Assembly (NCBI GenBank): GCA_029964075.1
Contig: CM057135.1
Location: 248,001-312,000 of the forward strand
Length of the DNA: 64,000 nt
Origin: Patiria pectinifera
Lineage: Eukaryota > Echinodermata > Asteroidea > Valvatida > Asterinidae
Reading direction: 5' to 3'
A program made the position numbers and the translations under genes. Position 1 is the first letter of the stretch. Each line of letters begins with the position of its first letter. A model generated the notes under the pieces. It ran no database searches. It saw only the letters and a program-made list of their open reading frames with translations, and was not told where the DNA came from. Below, one piece after another: positions 1 to 11,236 of this stretch.

Positions 1-1785
1 AAAAACAGTGACCCTCAATTAATTTGCAGCTACCGCCCTATTTCAATATTACCATGTCTCTCCAAGGTACTTGAGAAACTAGTTGCAAATCGCCTCGAAA
101 TCATTATAACTAAGTACAATATTTTGTGTGACTCTCAGAACGGTTTCCGCGCTAATTTTTCAAATCAGATGGCCCTAATTGACCTTGTTGACAAAATCAG
201 CTAATCCAATGACAAATCAAATCACACCATAGGCTTGTGCTTAGACCTTTCTAAGGCCTTTGGCACTATTAACCATGAAATTTTACTTTTAAATCTTAAT
301 AGGTATTGTGTTAGGGGGAAGACCCTGGACTGGTTTAGAAATTATCTTTGTGACAGAAAAAAAAAAATCAACATTTAAGTCAGTTACTTGTGGCGTACCA
401 CAAGGCTCAATCTTAGGTCCACTACTCCTTCTTATACTTGTAAACGATATTTGTAACTCTTCGAAATTATCTTTTATTTTTTTTCTGGATGACACAACCG
501 TTTTCTTTAGTCACTCTAATTTAAATGAGCTTGTTTTAATTATAAACAAAGAAAAGAAAACATGTTTTACGTTATTTTCAAAAAAGTACAATGATGTTGA
601 AATTAATATTTATATTAATAAATCTGAGATAAACCAAGTAAATCATTTCAAATTTTGAGGTGTCATAATTGACTGTAACCTTTCATGGAAATTACAGTGC
701 CAAAAGGTTCACACATCAATTTCCAAGATATTGGGTGTACTGCGTAAACTTCGATATTGTAACGTGCGTAGCCAATCGGTTTCCCTAGCCCTGCCAGGTC
801 TAATGACGTCAGCACCTGCGGTTGAATGCCACAGCTCCGGGATGCTTCTTGTTGAGCCCTTCTATGCCTCAGTGGTAGTGTGGATTACTTGTGGTTTGAT
901 TGGGGGGCGGGGTGACCTAGTGGATTGGGTGGATCACTGCGGATTGGGTGGATCACTGTGGAAAGGGGGGTGGATTCGGGTGGATCACGGTTGGATTGAA
1001 TGTGGATCACTATGGACCACACCCTTTAACCAAGTATAATTAATTAGACAATCAACAATAAATTAGGCACAGGAGATTGGTTTGACTTCTTCGGCCCCAC
1101 CTGATCAAGAAGTGAGTTTTTATTTCATCAGCTCTGCCTTTTATAGGCCAACATCCCTATAATCTTGTACACGTGTACTTTACTCAATACAAAAGGATTT
1201 GACCAATCAGATTTCAGTAGGTGACTAAAGACACACCCACTAAACAGTGCTATTTGGCTCATACAGTTGAGATAAGGGAGACTAATGTAAAACATGTAGT
1301 TTGTGATTTGTCACAATATATACTACCTAAAAATGTCCTCTTTTCTTTTTATAATACACTTGCATTACCCCATCTTCAATATGGAATTCTAGCATGGGGA
1401 AATACCCATAGTACTTATTTAAATAAATTATTTATAGTACAGAAGTAGCTGAGAGAGAGTCATCACAAACCCAGGTTTCAGAGAACACTCTGCGCCCCTT
1501 TTTAGACAATATAAAACACTGAATATTTTTGAACTGTACAAATACCATCTAGGAATCCTTATGTTTAAAATTGAAGGTAAACTACTACCTAAAAATATCA
1601 GGTCCATGTTTGTGAGGAATCTAGATGTCCATCTACATAACACAAGATCAGCCAAAAAAAATCACATTGGCAAGGCTAGGACCGCATCATTCATGAAAAC
1701 AGTTAGACACCAAGACCCCCTTCTCTGGAATCAGCTTACCCCTATACCCTTTTTAGAACTGTGCATAAATTCCAAAGCTATCTAA
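1..1785 (+). mobile_element. LINE relic, CR1/Jockey-group reverse transcriptase
   Basis: A decayed non-LTR retrotransposon, cut off at the window edge. From base 1 the reading gives SYRPISILPCLSKVLEKLV, then LCLDLSKAF (RT motif A aspartate kept), then CGVPQGSILGPLL, and FFLDDTTVF in place of the usual YADD box. The C-terminal part follows at about 1311-1785 (LPHLQYGILAWGN, RSMFVRNLDVHLHNTRSAKK, LLWNQL), which is how CR1/L2-type RTs end. Breaks: in-frame stops at 202-204, 376-378 and 656-658, a frame change at the A-run near 360, another near 1446, and a foreign insert of about 0.55 kb around 759-1310. The reading therefore cannot give an active enzyme. Family group is clear; the exact clade is a guess. 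Confidence 0.85.
759..1310. other. Unidentified insert within the LINE, with short minisatellite
   Basis: LINE homology stops after the residues GVLRKLRY and resumes at ILPKNVLFSFYN, so this stretch looks inserted. It includes degenerate copies of a unit close to GGATTGGGTGGATCACTG at about 921-1015. I see no coding potential beyond shadows and could not place clean end repeats or a target-site duplication. Confidence 0.5.
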
Positions 1786-1858
1786 AAAAATCTACTTATT
1801 TCTGGTAATATAGAAGACGTGCACCCATAATTCAGATTTGTATAAGTTACATTCCATC

Positions 1859-3019
1859 CACGTATGTTTCAGCCCCATAGACCGTGCGTGCATTTAGTGT
1901 CTTCTCACGCATGCGCAATGGTTTCCTCCGCGTCGTCGGCTTGCAAACAGCGGTAGCAGACGACGCACTGAACGATTGTCTGGTTTTCATGTCTTAAAAT
2001 GTATCTTTCTTAAACGTTCTTAAAAGATGATTCAAACCAAAAATTATCAGTAGACCAAATGAACAAAGATATAAATTGTCTCTACAGTGTGGTAACGGCG
2101 CTAAAAACCTTTACAAATAGATAAAAAAAGCAATAATTATGGACAAAAAACGTACAAAATGAAAAGGAAAAACATCGTTCGCTTTTGAGTTTGGTTTACA
2201 CATTTGGACAATTTGCCGGGTTTACCTCAGATCAGCCGTAGTACCATCGGAAAGGATGATAGATTATTTTCATTTACAGGTGATTTGATGTAAGAAGGAA
2301 ACCTGTAGCTTATAAAAAAATCGTCATTTTTCGAGTAAACCCATTTTGAAAGCTTCGTGCACAAATACACTGGTCCCAGTGCCCTCTATGCATATGATCG
2401 TACTTAACTGCATTTCAGGGCCGGGAACCAGTCAGTTGTAAATCGTTTCAGTTAAATGTATACATTTCCACCGCGTCAAAAGATTACAAACGGAGCGGTG
2501 CGTGGCGCGTGGCTAGCCATATGTTTACGGGCCAGATTCTAGGGTCTGTGTACAGGTACGTGCACACTAACGTTACATTCAACGAAAAAAACTATAACGT
2601 GAGACCTTACTTTTCTCATTGAAAGGGTTCTGACTTAAATGATATTTATACATGGCACTTTCCTTGGCATCCTTTACCATTTTTTGGTGAAAACAAGTTT
2701 ACAATTACTCGGCAAAACTGAAAAATTATCCCCTAAACTGTCGCCTGTTTTGAATTTGTGACCCAATACTTTCGTACTACAAAAAAATGCATCAAATACT
2801 CTCTGTTTTTTTGCGCTAAGGTTTGCAAAAGTGACTTTGATTGCCTAAAATTCCTGTCCACGTGGAAAGAAAAATTAATCAAAGTATTTCGAGCGTGATG
2901 TTGACCGATACTTCAGTGGGTAAAACTGGGACTGCAAACATCCATGTTTGCTGATTATCAGTATTTCATATTTTGAGTGCGCATGCGCGCAAACTAAATG
3001 AGCGGCTGAAACAAACGTG
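1859..3019. mobile_element. Non-autonomous DNA element with terminal inverted repeats, copy 1
   Basis: A 1,161-bp unit starting CACGTATGTTTCAGCC and ending with the inverse of CACGTTTGTTTCAGCC. Inverted similarity continues inward for about 55 bp, through CATTTAGT and GCATGCGCA. A second copy with the same internal sequence lies at 50047-50508 plus 59593-60276, where it is flanked by TTAC on both sides. Flanks here are CATC and CTTC, so a 4-bp duplication is possible but imperfect. No transposase ORF is present. The superfamily is unknown to me. Confidence 0.75.
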
Positions 3020-4245
3020 CTTCATAATCAAATTTTCTATTGTAAAGTAGTACATGTATATTTCAATTTCCTTCAGTTTTTCTACTATTATGCCAAGTAA
3101 TTAATTAATACACTGATTTAAATTTTAGCTTGAATTGTTTATTTCATACGTTATTCACAAACGGGACCAGGATCTGTATAAGCTTAGGCTTTTTTCCTAG
3201 TTCCCCCATCTGTCACCACTTATGTTTAAATTGATCAAAGTGTTGTACATGTATTAGCATTCTAATTAAGTTTAGTTATTGTAGTAAATAAACTGTTACA
3301 TTTGCATTATATTAATTTGTGACAATGGAAATAATACAATATAATGTTGAACACTCGAGCGATGATGACTGGTCTCTGATGGGCTGATAAACAACATAAA
3401 TCCACTTTTTCTATGGTTAATCACGTCCCAATTTTCTTGCGATGTCTTGAAAGCTCATTCTCCGGTAGGCCTAATATTAAATCGATAGAGATTATGCACT
3501 GAATTTCATTTTTCCTTGTGTGGCGGAAATTTGAAAAGTATGAACGGTCCGTATGATTCGCGGTCCGTCAAACTTGTCCAAGATTTTACCAGGAAGATAG
3601 CGCTGCCACCAGGCGGAAAATTTATAGGCCCTAAACCCCCGGAGTTCCGCCTCACCGGTTTAGTATTTCTTGAACTGCGTCTTAAGTTCGTTGTCAAAAT
3701 ATATGACCCAGTGAAGAGGTTACACTGAAACACTGAAAATCAAAAAAAATATGGAAGAGTGTTACTTTGTGGTGTCGGTGACGTTATAATAACTATTTTC
3801 CCCCGTGAATCAGTACGCTAATGTTAACATTGAACCGGCTCTGTACGTGCCTATTTGCTCCGGCTCTGTACGTGCCTATTTGCTCCTTTATTAGCTCTTC
3901 TACTCCTTAGCTCCTCAACTTCTTAGAGATCAGCAGTACAAGCACAACTTGACAAACTCAGAACTAAATCACCCGAACCCCGAATTCACAAAAATCTAAA
4001 TCTGCCCTATTTATACTCTTTGGATCTCGCAAAAATTACTGTACACAACAAAGTTTTCATTAATCTGAAACATCAATAATTTATACTGTACATCCATCAC
4101 TCAAAGTATACAAATAATCCTTAAATCCTAAGCTTTCATTTACACTGGAAAGCAGAACAACAGATTTCCCCAGATTTCTCACAATAAGGCAAAAACAAAC
4201 TTGGTGACTGGTCGTCAATCCAGCGTCAACAAATTTTGTCATAAC
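3020..4245. other. No gene seen; one 25-bp tandem duplication
   Basis: AT-rich sequence with only short overlapping ORFs in opposite frames (around 3506-3733), which look like chance. A perfect direct duplication of a 25-bp unit beginning CCGGCTCTGTACGTGCC lies at 3835-3859 and 3860-3884. Nothing else is recognised. Confidence 0.5.
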
Positions 4246-4823
4246 TTTGTTTGGGATGTAATATGGAAGAGGCTCAACTATTGCTGTCCAGACAGTAAGT
4301 CATTTTCAATCAACTGGAAAATCATTCATAACTGTTAACCCACGCAAGTCTGGCTTTGCAAAAAGAAGAAGAGTGATTCAGAAAATTGCACATTTTGTCA
4401 TGATAGTATTGATTACATTGGAAACTTTTTTTGGTAGTGTAAAATGGTAAAACCCCTTTGGAACGAAATCGAAAAGATTGCTGCATCTAAGTATGGCAAA
4501 TCGATCAGTCTGTCCGTGGAAAAAATTCTTTTCGGGGTCGGGAAAACATACAATAGTTACCGGTTTCTGAATACTTTAATAATTAATATAGGTAAACAAA
4601 CGGTAAATCGTTTTAAATTTGGCCAGTATTCCAACCTTATCATCCTTTTTGAGCGGGATCACCAGCTTCGTCATGTCGAGTAAACTGTTTTATTAGAATT
4701 TTTCGTTGTGAGTAATTCAGAAGTACCTATTATAGCAGTCGATTAATTGTGCATTTACATAGATTATTGTTTTTTAATTGTTGACTGTATCTTTAAATAA
4801 AACATATTTTTTTTTTTTTTTTT
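4246..4823 (+). mobile_element. LINE 3' fragment with RT zinc-binding (zf-RVT) region
   Basis: A 5'-truncated LINE tail, as expected from incomplete target-primed reverse transcription. One frame reads VWDVIWKRLNYCC, then SINWKIIHNC, then a zinc-binding stretch ENCTFCHDSIDYIGNFFW, then KPLWNEIEKIAASKYGKSI and VEKILFGVGKTYNSYRFLN. This order matches the C-terminal region of L1/Tx1-type RT proteins. The frame is broken by stops at 4336-4338 and 4435-4437. The coding end at 4683 is followed by an A/T-rich tail with AATAAAAC and a long T run at about 4807-4823. The left boundary is approximate. Confidence 0.7.
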
Positions 4824-4937
4824 GTAGAACTTAGAAGTTTTGGAAAATCTTTGGAAAACAGCTTTATAGTACAAATGGCAACAAAGAACACCTGCAGCAT
4901 ATAATCTAAAGTAAAAACTATTTCAAAAGTTGGGTGG

Positions 4938-5144
4938 TTTTTTTTTCAACGCGAAACGTACGACGACCTGTCGAGTTTGTGTTGGCTGCCATTTTGTTTA
5001 CGTGAAGGTAGCCATACTACACGTACACATACCTGAAGTGTACAGAGCCATACTACGCATGCGTGAAGTGTACAGCGCCATCTAAACAAGATGGGGGCCA
5101 ACACTCGACAAACTTGTCGTACATTTCGTGTTAAAAAAAACAAG
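4938..5144. mobile_element. Palindromic MITE
   Basis: Left arm AACGCGAAACGTACGACGAC and right arm (reverse complement) AACACGAAATGTACGACAAG, continuing through CTGTCGAG...TGTTGGC with mismatches for about 45 bp. T/A runs flank both arms. About 0.2 kb in all, with no coding potential. Fits a small fold-back MITE; family unknown. Confidence 0.65.
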
Positions 5145-5403
5145 TTTTTAAATAATTTCAACTTGAATAGATTTGCAGAAGATGTTCTTTATTGCTTTTT
5201 CTACCATATATTATAAAGCTACTTTTAATTTTCGAAAGCATAGGCTATACAAAATGTGTTGATGCTTTTTGACAACTGTCATGCTTGTTGCCGAATTGTT
5301 TCGTAGGACCCTTTCTAGCCTAACTAGAAATTACATAAAAATAATAAAATATTGAATAATAATAAGCCTAATATTAGGCTATTTTATAAAGTATAATATT
5401 TAC

Positions 5404-5688
5404 CTGTTCTGTTCATGCCTCGGTGATACGCCCTTGCTTTACTGGTCATATCCTGCCATTTCTTTCGTATTTTCTGGTAATCTCTGGGATTGCCTCCATT
5501 CTCAACAAGTACTTTCCCTGCCTCTTTCCAATAGTGGATCTTTACTTTTTCCACGTTTGCCTTCGATTTTTTTGCCTTTGCAGTTGCTTCCGAAGAGCTC
5601 ATTCGAATGCTCGTGCACATACTGGCACCAGAACAGCGACCTCTTCATGGGTCCAGTTTTCCGACCGTTTCTTTTCCACACTTTCCAT
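5404..5688 (-). pseudogene. Myb/SANT-like DNA-binding protein of a Harbinger-type transposon, broken
   Basis: On the minus strand from an ATG at 5688 the reading starts MESVEKKRSENWTHEEVAVL, a typical start of the Myb/SANT-like proteins encoded by PIF/Harbinger transposons. It continues in other frames with EHSNELFGSNCKGKK and finally WKEAGKVLVENGGNPRDYQK, IRKKWQDMTSKARAYHR. Two frame changes separate these pieces, so the copy is dead. The exon ends with a plausible splice donor (ACAG|GTAAAT, minus strand, at 5403/5404). The gene points away from the terminal repeat ending at 6152, as a first gene of that element would. Known role of the family: binding the transposon ends to assist the transposase. 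The transposase itself is not in the window. Confidence 0.6.
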
Positions 5689-6034
5689 TGTGCTCCGTTC
5701 GTAATGACCCTGACTCTCGGTTCCTGCTGATTTCGTTAAATTTTCGCGCGACAGAATCACTACGCCGATCCAAATAAACTACCATAACAATCAATGCACT
5801 AAACTTTCCTTGAAAATTGCAGGCAGATGAGAGCAGACGACATCCAAAGATGACACTTTTGGACAGCAAATTTCTTCCAATCATTTTACGTTTTGCCGCG
5901 TTTTGCAGACGTGTTGATTCCGACGACTATTTGTGACTAAAACATTTTCAAACATAACACTGTTGTAGGTAAGACAAGAATTAGGCTCGTCCAAGAAATG
6001 TATGTCAGTAAAATTGAAAATGCAACGCATCGCT

Positions 6035-6152
6035 CTTAGGACGCGTTTAGTGAAATGGTTTGCAGAACACGTCGCAGCTACGACGTGTCGCAGGGCTGCG
6101 ACGCATCGTAAACCGTGCGACGCGTCTTAAATTAAGAAGAGTTTAGTGAAAA
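6035..6152. repeat. Terminal region of the Harbinger-like element with CGACGCGTCG-type iterons
   Basis: Dense inverted motifs (ACACGTCGCAGC, CTACGACGTGTCGCAG, TGCGACGCATCGTA, GCGACGCGTC) run into the end GTGAAAACGGGTGC at 6152. The same layout and end sequence occur at the right end of the MITE at 11237-11892, which places this stretch as one end of the same family. The matching left end was not found upstream; the copy is probably truncated. Confidence 0.6.
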
Positions 6153-6251
6153 CGGGTGCAGTGCGCGACATCGCGTAAAGCTGCAATTCAAAACATCGGA
6201 AGCGTATTTAGGACATGACCGAAAATATTTTTTAGGCCCACTACCTCGCCA

Positions 6252-6370
6252 GGGCGGATTACTATTTCGCCCGGGCGGATTACTATTTCGCCCGGGCGGA
6301 TTACTATTTCGCCTCGGCGGATTACTATTTCGCCCGAGCGGATTATTTATTTCGCCCGGGCGGATTACTG
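6252..6370. repeat. Minisatellite, about 23-bp unit, five copies
   Basis: Tandem copies of a unit close to GCGGATTACTATTTCGCCCG. The minus-strand reading NPPGRNSNPPGRNS is a by-product of this repeat, not a protein gene. Confidence 0.85.
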
Positions 6371-6465
6371 GCAAAATTGTGAAACCCGTTAGTATATAAT
6401 GTTGTGAATCATTCCGCCATTAACTGAAATGGACAGACGGACCTTAATTTCGTTGTATTTTCCCC

Positions 6466-7882
6466 TTGGACGTGGGCAGAGGGAAATATGGACTTGTCGT
6501 GATCAGCCAGAGACACCTCCGTCGACTTTTGAAATGCCAAGGTTTGCGTAGACGTGCTAGACAGTCAGATCCTCTAGAAGTAACGATGTTTATTGAAGGA
6601 CAACTTCAAACTTGTGGCCAGAATTATGGTTATTGCTGGATGCATCTAAGGTAGGCTACAAATAAGCTATATGTTAGTGGAGAGACAGTTTCTGAAAGTT
6701 GGAAGCACACTGTATCATTTTGGGTAGCCAATACTTTGGGCATTATTTCGGGATGACAACAATTATATAGGTCAGTCGATCAATGTTGTTATTTGAACTT
6801 AAATCTGGTTTCTGGGGCTGTTTAAGTCGACAGCGTCTTAATTACATCGCCTCTTTGTTATGAGGCCTCTTTTATATGTACATTTATATACTGAAAACCG
6901 TCAACAGGGATAACTATTCGTGTGGAATGTATTAGAAGGCCTATACATCATTTTAACGATTCGATCTGCTTGAAAATAATTGTACACTCGCATTTAGACT
7001 ATCGGGCTTCTCTGTCGATGTCTTATGTTTTGGGTATATGGTTGCAAGTCTTTTGTGTACTCAGGATTAAATCCGTGTCATGTACTTAAACCTACGACCA
7101 ATCATTTCAGGTGCATCCAGGAAGGATGGGTTGTAACGCAAAACACAGTTCGTGTTTTGCAACAGTTGTTGGATCCCGAGGGCGTAAATGCGCGCCGAAG
7201 ACATCTACTGATTTGTCGAAGATATTCGAGCAAAGGGCCAAACCAAACGTGGCACATGGATGGATACGACAAGATGAAACCTTTTGGAATAGCTATCAGT
7301 GGCTGTGTGGATGGTTATTTCCGCAATATCATATGGCTGGAAGCGTACACAACCAACGTTGACCCTCGGGTAATAATGGACTACTACTTGAAATCAGTGT
7401 CTGCTAGGAAAGGATGTCCTCGGAGAATAAGAACAGACATGGGGACTGAAAACGGCCTTGTTCAGCAAGCACAGACATTTTTTCGACGAAACGGCATTGA
7501 CAGCTTGGCGGGTCCACACAGCTTTCTGTATGGTAAAAGTACGGCAAACCAGAGGATCGAGTCCTGGTGGTGTATGTTGAGAAGACAGTGTGCACAGTAC
7601 TTGCTGGACATCTTGCATACCCTGAGAGAAGATGGTCATTTCAATGGTGACCTTCTGCAGAAGAATTTGATCCAATTCTGTTTCATGAAACTGGTGCAGG
7701 TGAGTTATCGTCAATCATTATCATTATGAACGAAACCAAAATTGAATTCAATTTTGTATCAGGCTAGATGCCGTATACGTGATTTTCTCACGCAAGTCAC
7801 TATCAAATGTGGACGTAAGACAAAGGAAATTCCATTGGTTTACCTAGATTCATCTGAAAATTCGTACATATTGTATGCGTAA
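6466..7882 (+). CDS. Integrase-core (DDE, rve-type) transposase-like gene, three exons
   Basis: Exons read 6466-6650, 7111-7699 and probably 7763-7882. Intron 1 is AAG|GTAGGC...TTTCAG|GTGC and joins WMHLR to CIQEGWVV in frame. Intron 2 is CAG|GTGAGT...TATCAG|GCTAG. The core shows the three acidic residues in order: D in TWHMDGYDKMKPFGIAISG, D in RIRTDMGTENG, and E in STANQRIESWW. This family of integrase-core proteins is widespread in fish and invertebrate genomes and is usually thought to derive from transposons. Exon 3 adds 39 codons to a stop but does not match what I recall of the family tail, so it may be wrong. The N-terminus probably starts further upstream, since no convincing ATG opens exon 1. 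No stop interrupts the exons as read. Confidence 0.6.
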
Positions 7883-8703
7883 TTGATCGAAAAGATTAAA
7901 AAGTAACAAGAAAGGATTAAAAACTAATACCAAATAAGACATTTGGTCTTGTTTTGTGTTCGTCTCGCCAAACATCGAGACTGAGGCACCCAGCCCGAGT
8001 CCCAGTCCAAGACGGCCATGAAGATCGATTCCAATCAATTTTGAGGTACCGCACAAACTTCACAGTGTAAATATTTTAATTTTTCGTAGCTTTTCTCGAA
8101 TCAAATAAACTGCAGTTTATTTGGAAATAAATAAAGAACATGACACCAGTGTCTAAAAAGGATAATCTGATATGAAACACTTTCATGTACAGTATCAAGC
8201 GTGGATGCTGGGGTACATGTTTCGATGAGATTTCCCAATAAATATATCGGAAACAAGCTAGCCACACGTGACACGTGCTGTATGTATTATAAATAGCTGT
8301 ATTCTTCTGCCTCACAAACCATGTTGCTTGCTCTGCAGGAGAGGATCGACTTCAAAATAAAGCGATTGCTTACCATGACGTTAGAAACAGTGTCTAAACT
8401 TAACCTAAATTTAAGCTATTAACCACAGTAATAAAGTACACAATGTATGAATTAAATAACACAAACTTCACACGAGATGCGTGTAAAAGGCAAGCAACTT
8501 TTGAACTTTAAAAAAGTATGTTAACCGGGAAAACACAGTATAACTTAATTTTATACTGCAAGTTTAGTATAAGTATAAACTGGAATAATAAATTGCAAAA
8601 CAAGTACAAACTAGGATAACAGAGTATCAAGCAAGTATAAACTTGTATAAATATTTTTTCTCCATATGGTATACCACTATACCACTATACCACTATGCAC
8701 ATA
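7883..8703. other. No gene seen
   Basis: AT-rich intergenic sequence with only short, unsupported ORFs. Loose repeats of TATAAACTTGTATAA type appear around 8540-8660, and a triple ATACCACT repeat at about 8670-8695. Confidence 0.5.
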
Positions 8704-8711
8704 TGAATTAA

Positions 8712-8869
8712 GGGAATAACAGTGTGCGGATCCGGTCTTCACTGCGTGATAATGACCGGGTGTGGGGGTGACCGCTGTTAATGGACCGATCGTCTCGGTC
8801 CATTAACATCGGTCACTCCCACACCCGGTCATTATCACGCAGTGACCGGATCCGCACACTGTTATTCCC
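8712..8869. repeat. 158-bp near-perfect palindrome
   Basis: Left arm starts GGGAATAACAGTGTGCGGAT; the right arm is its inverse and ends ATCCGCACACTGTTATTCCC. The arms meet at about 8790 around GGACCGATCGTCTCGGTCC. A stem of about 75 bp could form. No ORF. It probably represents a fold-back MITE or the end of the larger unit at 8863-9570. Confidence 0.8.
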
Positions 8870-9570
8870 ATTAATAAATACCTTTTAACGAAATAAACAG
8901 TTAAAATGCTCCAATTTTGTGACTTTCTTTCGGCGATATTTCCAGACTTTTTTGTGTTCATGTTCATGGGCAATATTTTAGCTTAACAGCTATAACGACG
9001 TTAACTCAACAGAAACTGCTGCCGTAGCGAAACAAATTACAACAATGTTTTCATATCTTTACCTGATGGAGGAAGCTGAAATCTCGTTTACACATTCCTT
9101 GTGTCCGGAATTACAAAGATGCTTGGTTTAGGAAAGGTAAATATGTCGGTGGTTGAAGTGTTCAAAGAAAATATATCGTAGATCTACGCTTTCGTCCTCA
9201 GTATATACTGCCTTAGTATATACTGCACTGCTGTACGATGTCGTTTCAAAACGTCCTTACGCGCGCGCACGCATGCATCCCTAGGATCCCAGCAACTGTG
9301 TTGCGTACGCGCGCGTCAGTCTCACGCGATGGGGGTTGAGCGCATGTGCAGTGCTCTATTGTTACAAGCTACCAAAGGACTGTTACTATATATTTTGACC
9401 AATCATTGCCTTCCATGGGGCTGAACCGGACATGATCAATGCTGGTTCAGGGGCCATTTATTCGCTTGATCTTTGAAGCCGGTCCATTATCACCGTTAAT
9501 GCCCGGCCACGTGATCGAGTCTCGACCAATCAGAAGCCATCAACTCTCCAAGGTATTTATTAATGGAATA
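8863..9570. mobile_element. Possible 0.7-kb MITE
   Basis: The sequence TATTCCCATTAATAAATACC at 8863 recurs inverted, with one base missing, ending at 9570. The interior is non-coding, with an alternating GCGCGCGCACGCATGC stretch near 9265. The left repeat overlaps the right edge of the 8712-8869 palindrome, so the true borders are uncertain. Confidence 0.45.
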
Positions 9571-10513
9571 TGAAATGTGTAAGCTAAACGGCATCCGTGC
9601 ATGAAGGCACGATCATCAAAACATGAAACGTACAGCTCAAAATTGTAGTTAATATCAGCAATAAGATAACGACGCGCACTTTGTTTACACATGTGCGCTT
9701 TCTATGAGGGCAACGGAGTTCGTCCCCTGAAGTTTTGTGAACTTTTGTACTTCTTGGAAATTTGCTTTAATTTCGTTTGTACCTGCCATGATTTTAACGT
9801 AGGTGTTGAATTGTTGATATGCACACGCACTGTAGCTTATTCGTGCCAGGAGGACACATTAATAATATTCCTCTAATACCTTAAACTTGAAATGCAACAT
9901 GCAAAGGCCGGGTTACATTATAACTTAACTCTTGAACTGACTTATTTAAAAACAAAAAAGGTAACATGGAATTTACGAGGAGGGCAGTATGAAAGGACAG
10001 GTAGCTGGAGAAAGAAAACAAAATGTTAAACGTTCAAAAAGAAAAAGATTGAGGGTATCGAAATAATAGTTAAGTTCCTTTTCTACTCCACCTGACCTCG
10101 AATAAACTCTGTATTAAGCAGCAATACTAATGAACTAACAACTTACAAAAATAAGAACTAAAATACTGGTTAATAAAACATATGTTATGAGGGAAATGAA
10201 GAAACAAATCACTACTTGCCACTAATATTTCGATCACAAAATCTCACTAGAAAAGAAGTGTGCATGGCGTGAGAGGTATCTTACAGCCACTTTAAAAAAT
10301 ATTAACGATTGTGGATTAATGTTTTGTTAAGATTGATAATGCGATCAAGAAATCTCATAGAAAGCTCTGTATTATCTGTCTCCTTTGACCCCTAATGTGC
10401 TGATTACACCGGAAAATGTACATAAAACCGTTTTGCAGGAACCACTGTTGATTTTGTCGAGTGTATGTGCCAATTAATTTTGCACGTGATACTGAGACTC
10501 TCTGGCCAATAAG
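9571..10513. other. No gene seen
   Basis: AT-rich sequence. The longest plus-strand reading (9691-9876) has no recognisable motif. Nothing to annotate. Confidence 0.5.
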
Positions 10514-10972
10514 CTAAACAATGTCCATCTTCAGATATCCCGAATCTAGAATGTTAGAAAATTCCATCCGTAGCTCATTGTATGAGGTGTAAGTTGTAGG
10601 CAGCTCAAGGGTCGGCCCACATGTGTGAGCAAGTGGGTGTCGTGCAATCCCTCTCTTAACAGTGTTGAATTCAACTGAGAGTTTTTCGACACGCATAACC
10701 TCTGCACATGTACAGTGTCGGAGAAACTTAGGAAGGGTTGCTGAATCTAAGCTACGGATGTACTGCTCGAGGAAACTCAGGGCCTTCTGCTGCTCCTGGT
10801 TTTGTGGCGTTGACTCTATCATGGCAAGTACTTTTCTCGGTGAGGGTCTCATCTTATCGTACAGTTCCTCAATCGCCTCAATAGTAGGGAGCTCTTGCAT
10901 CAACGGCAACCTTGCCGTGTGGACCATCCACCCCACTCCATAATTCGTCACCGACACCACGAACTGACACCC
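10514..10972 (-). CDS. HECT-like ubiquitin ligase C-lobe, last exon of a minus-strand gene
   Basis: About 150 residues ending at a stop. The end reads PLAHTCGPTLELPTTYTSYN then ELRMEFSNILDSGYLKMDIV. This matches the HECT C-lobe pattern in which AHTC carries the catalytic cysteine and is followed by a LP..Y.SY..L stretch. Upstream is LPKFLRHCTCAEV, in the position of the FL.F.TG segment. HECT ligases accept ubiquitin on this cysteine and pass it to substrates. A candidate acceptor (GTGTCAG, minus strand) opens the exon near 10972, so the N-lobe must lie in upstream exons that I cannot find. The next minus-strand ORF upstream (11985-12872) is of retroelement type. It could be a host gene end or cargo of a mobile element. 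Confidence 0.55.
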   Translation of the reverse strand, partial: GCQFVVSVTNYGVGWMVHTARLPLMQELPTIEAIEELYDKMRPSPRKVLAMIESTPQNQEQQKALSFLEQYIRSLDSATLPKFLRHCTCAEVMRVEKLSVEFNTVKRGIARHPLAHTCGPTLELPTTYTSYNELRMEFSNILDSGYLKMDIV

Positions 10973-11236
10973 CGTGGTCAGCGTTGCAGAAATACAAATC
11001 GGAGAAAAACGCCTTTAAAGGTTTGACACGAATTTACTCAGCAAAATATTGCATATATCTTAGAGGTTTTAGTATCACTTATTCTCAGACTGATATAAAA
11101 CACACAACACACAATTATTTTTGTTTGTATGTAATTTGCCACAGCTATTTATTCAACACAACATTGCCAGATACCATGGGCAAACTGGCAAAGAAATACA
11201 ATATAGTGGGATACACCAGATCCCCTGGGTTGACCA

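Noticed and set aside
3506-3733. Two opposing ORFs of 70-75 codons
   Set aside because: Mutual shadows with no motif, no splice sites and no homology I recognise.
6132-6374. Minus-strand ORF with repeated NPPGRNS
   Set aside because: Shadow of the GCGGATTACTATTTCGCCCG minisatellite.
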